Positions 5,498 to 9,949 of a stretch of DNA of 9,949 nucleotides are shown here, piece by piece. The position numbers and the translations under genes are program-made. How positions within the stretch are numbered: the stretch's first letter is position 1; every line of letters begins with the position of its first letter. Location: the NCBI GenBank assembly GCA_027053135.1, contig JALUEA010000056.1, positions 1 through 9,949 of the forward strand, read 5' to 3'. The stretch is from Candidatus Altimarinota bacterium. Its GTDB lineage: Bacteria; Patescibacteriota; Gracilibacteria; CAIRYL01. The notes beneath the pieces are model-generated. The model searched no databases and was not told the origin of the DNA. It saw nothing but the letters and a program-made list of their open reading frames with translations.

Positions 5498-5611
5498 ATG
5501 AAAGTAAGACCATCAGTAAAGAAAATGTGTGATAACTGTAAAGTTATTAAGAGAAAAGGTGTTGTAAGGGTTATCTGTAAAGAACCAAAGCACAAACAAC
5601 GACAAGGATAA
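5498..5611 (+). CDS. rpmJ: 50S ribosomal protein L36 (zinc-binding)
   Basis: L36 is the smallest large-subunit protein and organises 23S rRNA near the L7/L12 stalk base and the central protuberance. The 37-residue product reads [20 protein letters not shown], then [17 protein letters not shown]. It has the full zinc site C11-x2-C14-x12-C27-x4-H32 and the family's usual length of 37-38. The ATG at 5498 is correct; an ATG four bases earlier (5494) is out of frame and gives only a short nonsense peptide. IF-1 ends 23 bp upstream and S13 begins 18 bp downstream, the conserved infA-rpmJ-rpsM arrangement. Confidence 0.97.
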   Translation: MKVRPSVKKMCDNCKVIKRKGVVRVICKEPKHKQRQG

Positions 5612-5629
5612 TTTTTAATTAATTGTATT

Positions 5630-5977
5630 ATGGCTCGTATAGCAGGTATAGATATTCCAAATAAACGAATCGTTATTGCGTTGACATATATTTATGGAAT
5701 CGGTTTATCAACGTCTAAAAAAATTTTAGCAGATGTATCTCTCTCTGAAGATATTAGAGCAAATGATTTGTCAGAAGAAGATTTGAATAAACTTCGAAAT
5801 GTTATTTCGGAAATGACAGTAGAAGGAGATTTGCGACAAAAAGTTGCGGCAGATATTCATCGACTAAAGAGTATTTCATGTTATAGAGGTCGTCGTCATA
5901 ATTTAGGACTTCCTTGTAGAGGGCAGAAGACAAAGGTAAACTGTAAAACTCGAAGAGGAAAGAGAGGTCGAAAATAA
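5630..5977 (+). CDS. rpsM: 30S ribosomal protein S13
   Basis: S13 sits in the 30S head, contacts P-site tRNA through its C-terminal tail and forms bridges with L5. The 115-residue protein begins [13 protein letters not shown] and has ALTYIYGIG (17-25). It also has the helical region [20 protein letters not shown] (66-85) and the diagnostic [13 protein letters not shown] (90-102), followed by a basic tail RRGKRGRK. Length is normal to slightly short. Of its 14 arginine codons six are CGA and five AGA, illustrating the unusual preference of the whole region. It opens the classic alpha-operon order S13-S11-S4-alpha-L17. Confidence 0.97.
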   Translation: MARIAGIDIPNKRIVIALTYIYGIGLSTSKKILADVSLSEDIRANDLSEEDLNKLRNVISEMTVEGDLRQKVAADIHRLKSISCYRGRRHNLGLPCRGQKTKVNCKTRRGKRGRK

Positions 5978-5998
5978 TTTATTGTAATAAACTGATAT

Positions 5999-6388
5999 AT
6001 GGCTGTTAAAAAAACAACTTCAAAGCGAAAAGTTCGGAGAACTGTTAATCATGTACGAGTATGTATTAGTGCTGGTTTTAATAATACTATCGTAACAATT
6101 ACAGATTTAGATGGAAATGTTATTTCTTGGGCAACTCCAGGAGTATGTGGGTTTAAAGGAAGTAAAAAATCAACACCTTATGCTGCACAAAAAGCAGCTG
6201 AAATGGCAGTAGAAAGAGCGAAAGGATTTGGTATTGAGAAAGCAGATGTGCTGATACGAGGAGTTGGTCCAGGAAGAGAACAGGCTATTCGAGGATTGCA
6301 TCTTTCTGGTCTCGATATTAGAAGTATTGTAGATCGAACACAAATTCCTCATGGGGGGTGTCGTCCAAAGAACCCACGAAGTGTGTAA
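5999..6388 (+). CDS. rpsK: 30S ribosomal protein S11
   Basis: S11 lines the mRNA path on the 30S platform near the E site. The 129-residue product carries ISAGFNNTIVTITDLDGNVI (23-42), GVCGFKGSKKSTPYAAQKAA (48-67), VLIRGVGPGREQAIRGL (84-100) and the diagnostic DRTQIPHGGCRPKNPRSV end (112-129). The usual C-terminus ends in a run of basic residues (RRV); here it ends PRSV, slightly less basic. Length is normal. It starts 21 bp after S13, with TGATAT before the ATG and no Shine-Dalgarno. Confidence 0.97.
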   Translation: MAVKKTTSKRKVRRTVNHVRVCISAGFNNTIVTITDLDGNVISWATPGVCGFKGSKKSTPYAAQKAAEMAVERAKGFGIEKADVLIRGVGPGREQAIRGLHLSGLDIRSIVDRTQIPHGGCRPKNPRSV

Positions 6389-6415
6389 TTTCATTAAACA
6401 GTTTTATAAAATCTT

Positions 6416-7012
6416 ATGCGTTATATTGGATCAAAGAATAAATTGGCAAGGAGAGAAGGGGTAGATCTTAGTTTAAAATCTAAACCGGTAGATGTTTCTC
6501 GATCTGTTGGAGCACATGGTGCAGATAGGAGAGGAAAATCTTCTGAATATGGTGTGCAATTGCGAGCAAAGCAAACAGCGAAAAGGATTTACGGTTTATC
6601 AGAGAAACAATTTCGAAATTTGTTTGAGAAGGCTTCAAAAGGAAGACACGCGACTGGTATTACCTTTCTTACTTCTTTAGAGCGACGATTAGATAATGTT
6701 ATTTATCGAGCTGGTTTTGCATTAACTCGTGCACAAGCGCGACAAATGGTAAATCATAGAGTGTTTCTTGTGAATGGAGTGAAAATGGATATTCCTTCGT
6801 ACCAAGTAAAAGTAGGAGATGTTATAACTGTTCGGGAAAAATCATTAGATCATCCTGTTCTTCGTTCTATGGAATCTGTAAAAGGAAAGATTCCAGCGTG
6901 GTTGTCGGTGAATATTAAAAATCGAACAATTGAAGTTACTCGATTTCCTGAAGAATCTGATGTTGAACAGTTGGTAAATGTTCAATCTATTATTGAGTTT
7001 TATTCTCGATAG
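6416..7012 (+). CDS. rpsD: 30S ribosomal protein S4
   Basis: S4 initiates small-subunit assembly by binding the 5' domain of 16S rRNA; in E. coli it also represses its own alpha operon. The 198-residue product has the N-terminal block KNKLARREGVDLSLKS (7-22), the YGVQLRAKQTAKRIYGLSEK region (45-64) and the S4 RNA-binding domain around LERRLDNVIYRAGF (88-101). TRAQARQMVNHRVFLVNG follows at 104-121. The end RFPEESDVEQLVNVQSIIEF plus YSR is typical. There are no N-terminal cysteines, so this is the zinc-free form. The stop is TAG. A 57-bp spacer separates it from rpoA. Nothing shows directly whether S4 autoregulates here. Confidence 0.97.
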   Translation: MRYIGSKNKLARREGVDLSLKSKPVDVSRSVGAHGADRRGKSSEYGVQLRAKQTAKRIYGLSEKQFRNLFEKASKGRHATGITFLTSLERRLDNVIYRAGFALTRAQARQMVNHRVFLVNGVKMDIPSYQVKVGDVITVREKSLDHPVLRSMESVKGKIPAWLSVNIKNRTIEVTRFPEESDVEQLVNVQSIIEFYSR

Positions 7013-7017
7013 AATTT

Positions 7018-7031
7018 ATAAACAGGTTTAT
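7018..7031. repeat. 14-bp near-perfect palindrome in the S4-rpoA spacer
   Basis: ATAAAC at 7018-7023 is the exact reverse complement of GTTTAT at 7026-7031, with AG between. The two-base centre is too tight for a stable RNA hairpin, so if real it would be a protein-binding site on DNA. In AT-rich DNA it may well be chance. Confidence 0.3.
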
Positions 7032-7069
7032 TTTCTATTGTTGGAATTTAGTATTTTATTATTATCTAG

Positions 7070-8041
7070 ATGCATATTGTTCAAGAAGAAATAGGAAAAC
7101 CAAAAATAACTGAAGAAAAAATTTCAGAGAATAATTCAGTTTTTCGGTTTTCTCCACTTCCATCAGGCTTTGGTCATACATTGGGAAATGCAATGCGAAG
7201 AACATTACTTTCTTCAGTTCCTGGATCTGGAATTACAAAAGTAAGAATTAAAGGAGTAGCACATGAATATACTTCATTACCTGGAGTAAAAGATAGTATT
7301 TTGAACATATTATTAAATTTAAAACAAGTTGCATTTAAGAAGTATACAAAAGATCCAGAAATAGTAACTCTTGTAAAAAATTCAGAAGGTGATATACTAG
7401 CATCAGAATTTGTTACAGAAGGAGATACAGAAGTATTAAATGGAGAAGCTGTGATATCAGCTATAACAAAACCATCTGTTACTTTTGAGTTAGAGGCACA
7501 ATTAGAAAAAGGAATTGGGTTTTCTTCTGCAAAAGAGAGAGCGCAAGATCCTGGGGAGAGTTCATGGATTTTGTTAGATACAATTTTTTCTCCGGTAACT
7601 TCTGTTCAGTATGAAGTAATTCCTGCTCGTGTTGGAGATATGACAAACCTTGATACATTACAAATGAATATTGTAACAAATGGTTCTTTGTCTCCTTCAG
7701 ATGCTTTCCGATTTTCTGCTCAAATTTTAGAAGGGTATTTTTCGTTTCTACAAAATGAGACAGAAGAGAAGGTTGAAGAAGATTTTCTTGCAGATTTCTC
7801 TGTTTCAGATTCGTTAGAAGAGAATTTAGAAAGTCAAGAGTCATATACTCCTATTGAGATTTTGAATCTTTCTCCTCGGACGCTTAATGCATTGATAAAT
7901 GGGAATATAGGTTCGGTAGAAGAGGTGCTTGTTTCATCTGTATCACATTTAGAATCAATGAGAGGTTTTGGAAAAAAAGCAATGTCTGAATTGAAAGAGG
8001 CTTTGGAGGCACATGGGTATGATTCAAATCTTAAAGCATAA
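7070..8041 (+). CDS. rpoA: DNA-directed RNA polymerase alpha subunit
   Basis: The alpha dimer is the platform on which beta and beta' assemble, and its C-terminal domain contacts promoter DNA and activators. The 323-residue product has the N-terminal dimerisation motif LPSGFGHTLGNAMRRTLLSS (30-49), then GVAHEYTSLPGVKDSILNIL. Core residues SPVTSVQYEVIPARVGDMTN precede the usual DTLQMNIVTNGSLSPSDA. A linker at about 232-258 is strongly acidic and Ser-rich. The C-terminal domain (260-317) has helix-hairpin-helix features. R270 and N273 match E. coli R265 and N268, and G301-K-K303 matches G296-K-K298. The equivalents of K271 and S299 are I276 and A304. UP-element binding is likely kept, perhaps weakened. 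The short 57-bp spacer upstream suggests transcription from the S4 side. Confidence 0.97.
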   Translation: MHIVQEEIGKPKITEEKISENNSVFRFSPLPSGFGHTLGNAMRRTLLSSVPGSGITKVRIKGVAHEYTSLPGVKDSILNILLNLKQVAFKKYTKDPEIVTLVKNSEGDILASEFVTEGDTEVLNGEAVISAITKPSVTFELEAQLEKGIGFSSAKERAQDPGESSWILLDTIFSPVTSVQYEVIPARVGDMTNLDTLQMNIVTNGSLSPSDAFRFSAQILEGYFSFLQNETEEKVEEDFLADFSVSDSLEENLESQESYTPIEILNLSPRTLNALINGNIGSVEEVLVSSVSHLESMRGFGKKAMSELKEALEAHGYDSNLKA

Positions 8042-8065
8042 TTATTATTTATTCGAAATATTTAT

Positions 8066-8485
8066 ATGAGACATAGAAGAAAAGGTTCTCGATTAAATCG
8101 GAAATCAAATCAATTAAAGGCGTTGCTCAGAAATCTTGTAACATCATTAGTATTAAATGGTTCTATTGTTACAACAGAAGCAAAAGTAAAAACGCTTATT
8201 CCTGTATTTGATAGGCTTGTACTGAAAGGTCGAAAATCAGAAAAAAGAGAAGCTATTCGAGAAGTAAAAAAAGTTCTTTTTGGGGAGAGAGCACAACGAA
8301 AGTTTCTTGATGAAATTGTTCCTGCATTAGAAGGAAGATCTTCAGGGTTTACAACTCGAACAAAAATTGGTTTTCGAAAAGGAGATAATGCTCCAATTTG
8401 TAAAATTTCAATTCTTACGGAAGGAGTTTTTTCTCGTCAAAACCCAGAGGTAAAAACTGATACAGAGAGTGAAGTAAATGCGTAA
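8066..8485 (+). CDS. rplQ: 50S ribosomal protein L17
   Basis: L17 lies next to the tunnel exit on the large subunit. The diagnostic N-terminus MRHRRKGSRLNRKSNQLKAL (1-20) is present, followed by LRNLVTSLVLNGSIVTTEAKVKTLIPVFDRLV (21-52). The C-terminal half holds RTKIGFRKGDNAPICKISIL. The 139-residue length is within the family range (about 115-200), including an acidic tail, VKTDTESEVNA, that is not part of the core fold. It follows rpoA after 24 bp, the canonical end of the alpha operon, but here transcription seems to continue into L13. Confidence 0.97.
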   Translation: MRHRRKGSRLNRKSNQLKALLRNLVTSLVLNGSIVTTEAKVKTLIPVFDRLVLKGRKSEKREAIREVKKVLFGERAQRKFLDEIVPALEGRSSGFTTRTKIGFRKGDNAPICKISILTEGVFSRQNPEVKTDTESEVNA

Positions 8486-8530
8486 TTGTCTAGTGAAAAA
8501 AACTCAGAATCTTTATAAAAATAATTTATT

Positions 8531-8962
8531 ATGAAAACATTTGTACCGAAAAAAACGGATATAACGCGATCATGGTATATCGTAGATGCAACGGGAAAAT
8601 CAGTTGGGAGACTTGCTACTGAAGTTGCAACTGTATTACGAGGAAAGAATAAACCAACATTTACTCCTCATCTTGATATGGGAGACGGAGTAGTTGTTAT
8701 TAATGCAGAGAAGGTTGTTTTAACTGGGAATAAGTGGAAAAATAAAAAATATTTTAGTTATTCTGGTTATGTTGGACATGTAAAAGAAACAACCGCAGAG
8801 AGAATGCATGAAAAGAAACCAACGTTTATTCTTGAAAAAGCAATAGCAGGTATGATCCCTCGTACAAAGTTTAAAAAAGATATTTTAAAACGATTGAAAG
8901 TGTATGCAGGGGCAGAACATCGACAAGAAGCTCAAAATCCTCAACCGTTAATGGTTAAATAA
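8531..8962 (+). CDS. rplM: 50S ribosomal protein L13
   Basis: L13 is an early assembly protein of the large subunit. The 143-residue protein has the normal length. It contains WYIVDATGKSVGRLAT (15-30), HLDMGDGVVVINAEKVVLTGNKW (47-69), the YSGYVG turn (77-82), AIAGMIPRTKF (104-114) and RLKVYAGAEHRQEAQNP (121-137). These are the family's hallmarks; the last replaces the more usual GxxHPHxAQxP with GAEHRQEAQNP. It lies 45 bp after L17 and 23 bp before S9. L13-S9 is a universal pair, and the absence of the ecf transporter and truA genes that separate it from L17 in many Firmicutes is noted. Confidence 0.97.
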   Translation: MKTFVPKKTDITRSWYIVDATGKSVGRLATEVATVLRGKNKPTFTPHLDMGDGVVVINAEKVVLTGNKWKNKKYFSYSGYVGHVKETTAERMHEKKPTFILEKAIAGMIPRTKFKKDILKRLKVYAGAEHRQEAQNPQPLMVK

Positions 8963-8985
8963 TAGAATTATTTTTAAAATAAAAC

Positions 8986-9387
8986 ATGGCTAAAGCAGAA
9001 CAGTATTTTTACGCATTAGGAAAGCGAAAGACATCAATTGCAAAGGTGTATTTAACTCCATCTGAAAAAGGAGGAACAATAGAAGTAAATGGAAAAGATA
9101 TTAAAGAATATTTTTCAGGAAATTATTTAGGAAATATTCTTTCACCTCTTGTTCTTACAGACAATACAGATCGGTATAATATTAAGATTGTATTACAGGG
9201 TGGAGGATTTTCTTCTCAGTCAGATGCTGCACGACACGGTATAGCACGAGCGTTGGAGCTTATAAATCCAGATTTGAGAACTTCTTTAAAATCTGCTGGA
9301 TTTTTAACTCGAGATCCAAGACGAAAAGAGCGAAAAAAATTCGGAAAGAAAAAAGCTCGAAAATCTCCTCAATGGTCAAAACGATAG
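8986..9387 (+). CDS. rpsI: 30S ribosomal protein S9
   Basis: S9 is in the 30S head; its C-terminal tail reaches the P-site tRNA anticodon stem-loop. The 133-residue product begins with the block YALGKRKTSIAKVYLTP (9-25) and has QGGGFSSQSDAARHGIARAL (71-90). It ends GFLTRDPRRKERKKFGKKKA then RKSPQWSKR, keeping the nearly universal Ser-Lys-Arg terminus (131-133) that touches P-site tRNA. Length is normal. It ends with TAG and is followed by a strong hairpin terminator, so it is the last gene of the ribosomal block. Confidence 0.98.
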   Translation: MAKAEQYFYALGKRKTSIAKVYLTPSEKGGTIEVNGKDIKEYFSGNYLGNILSPLVLTDNTDRYNIKIVLQGGGFSSQSDAARHGIARALELINPDLRTSLKSAGFLTRDPRRKERKKFGKKKARKSPQWSKR

Positions 9388-9418
9388 TGTATTTGTTGTT
9401 TTCATTATATATTTTTAT

Positions 9419-9457
9419 AAAAACTCTTCTTATTTCTTTTATGAGAAGAGTTTTTTT
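9419..9457 (+). terminator. strong rho-independent terminator after S9
   Basis: AAAAACTCTTCT (9419-9430) pairs perfectly with AGAAGAGTTTTT (9444-9455). The stem may extend inward by one wobble and two AT pairs to leave a 7-nt loop, TTCTTTT (9434-9440). A T-run at 9451-9457 follows the last GC pair. The hairpin lies 31 bp after the S9 stop and would end the whole ribosomal transcript. The A-run at 9419-9423 gives weak potential in the other direction. Confidence 0.92.
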
Positions 9458-9460
9458 GTT

Positions 9461-9490
9461 TTCATATAACAGTATTTATTTTGATATGAT
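9461..9490 (+). promoter_or_regulatory. candidate promoter for the PrsW-like gene
   Basis: TTCATA at 9461-9466 (4 of 6 against TTGACA) and TATGAT at 9485-9490 (5 of 6 against TATAAT) are separated by 18 bp. The site is just after the terminator and about 50 bp before the next ATG, where a new promoter is expected. The match is modest, and the region is so AT-rich that chance is a real alternative. Confidence 0.3.
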
Positions 9491-9540
9491 ATTCTTATAG
9501 AGAACAGAGAGGAGAGAATCGGTATTGTATTATTATAGTT

Positions 9541-9949
9541 ATGGATTTTTTTTTAGGAGTATCGGGCTATTCTTTATTATGGTCTTTCGGGATAACTGCT
9601 TTTCTTATTTTTATTTGGTATGAGATATTAGCGCGTTCACGGCGTGTTGGATTACAGTTTTTCTTTTGGTTGGTTTTTAGTATTAGTTGTATTTTAGGGT
9701 ATTTTTGGATATTTCTTTTTCAAGAAAAAGTAAAACTATTTTTATTAGATTTTTTTTCTTTCTCTCCTTATGCCTTATTTTTTTCATTGTTTGTCATTGG
9801 GATGATTGTAGAGTTTGCAAAAAATATAATTGTACGGTTATTTGGAGCAAATTTTTTTGAAACACTTGATGATGTTGTTGATTTATCATTTGCGACAGCA
9901 CTTGGTTTTACAGCCTCAGAAAATTTTCTGTATTTTTATCATATATTTC
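9541..9949 (+). CDS. PrsW-like intramembrane protease family protein, N-terminal part (incomplete)
   Basis: The frame is open from the ATG at 9541 to the window edge (136 complete codons). The protein is very hydrophobic, with likely membrane segments near residues 8-27, 39-60, 75-98 and 113-133. It carries the PrsW arrangement: V90-E91-F-A-K94 in one helix, D110-D-V-V-D114 before the next, and G122-F-T-A-S-E127-N128 within it. PrsW proteins are glutamate-type intramembrane proteases; the Bacillus member cuts an anti-sigma factor. The usual EExxK motif here keeps the second Glu and the Lys but has Val in place of the first Glu. No in-frame start exists between 9490 and 9541. The purine-rich GAGGAGAG is too far upstream to act as a Shine-Dalgarno. 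The substrate is unknown. Confidence 0.72.
   Translation, partial: MDFFLGVSGYSLLWSFGITAFLIFIWYEILARSRRVGLQFFFWLVFSISCILGYFWIFLFQEKVKLFLLDFFSFSPYALFFSLFVIGMIVEFAKNIIVRLFGANFFETLDDVVDLSFATALGFTASENFLYFYHIF

Noticed and set aside
5494..5500. Alternative ATG at 5494 for L36
   Set aside because: It is out of frame with the L36 protein and ends after a few codons; the ATG at 5498 gives the exact family N-terminus MKVRPSVKK.
6398..6412. TTTTATAAAA palindrome in the S11-S4 spacer
   Set aside because: It consists only of A and T and such palindromes are expected by chance in AT-rich spacers.
937..9387. UGA-as-glycine (code 25) in this organism
   Set aside because: No coding frame contains an in-frame TGA and all ribosomal proteins are full length under the standard code. 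Recoded genomes normally show several UGA codons over this many genes.
9508..9515. Purine-rich AGAGGAGA resembling a Shine-Dalgarno before the PrsW-like gene
   Set aside because: It ends about 25 bases before the ATG at 9541, too far for pairing to guide that start, and no closer in-frame ATG, GTG or TTG exists.

Overview
This window is almost entirely a bacterial ribosomal-protein super-operon: twenty tightly packed + strand genes from L16 to S9, followed by a strong intrinsic terminator. On the left it is flanked by two - strand genes (an incomplete CxxC protein and guanylate kinase). On the right is the start of an incomplete PrsW-like membrane protease gene. The DNA is AT-rich and I see no mobile elements, CRISPR arrays, tRNAs or rRNAs.

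Organism (inference): probably a member of the Candidate Phyla Radiation / Patescibacteria. The reasons are the missing L30 gene, several reduced or modified ribosomal proteins, short AT-rich spacers without Shine-Dalgarno motifs, and an S10/spc cluster broken in two places. The standard genetic code fits. No coding frame contains TGA, and CGA clearly encodes arginine, so the UGA-glycine code of Absconditabacteria/Gracilibacteria and the CGA-tryptophan code reported for Absconditabacterales are not in use in these genes. TGA is also never used as a stop (17 TAA and 4 TAG among 21 visible stops). The exact phylum cannot be settled from sequence reading alone.

Layout. 1-116 (-): N-terminus of a small putative zinc-ribbon protein. 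140-733 (-): gmk. 734-936: divergent intergenic region with candidate promoters and a tandem TATAAT-containing repeat. 937-5141 (+): L16, L29, S17, L14, L24, L5, S14 (zinc type), S8, L6, L18, S5. This is the end of the S10 operon joined to the spc operon. 5142-5213: a 72-bp gap where L30, L15, secY, adk and map usually lie; none is present. 5214-8485: IF-1, L36, S13, S11, S4, RNA polymerase alpha, L17 (alpha operon). 8531-9387: L13 and S9. 9419-9457: terminator. 9541-9949: PrsW-like gene running off the window.

The genes work together as one block making ribosomal proteins of both subunits, initiation factor 1 and the RNA polymerase alpha subunit, so translation and transcription capacity can be set together. 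The most interesting points are the two gene-order breaks, a 14-residue insertion in IF-1, a 13-residue insertion in S14, a Pro at the normally Arg tip of L16, the complete lack of Shine-Dalgarno motifs, and the absence of TGA stops. I did not find a wholly new system here.
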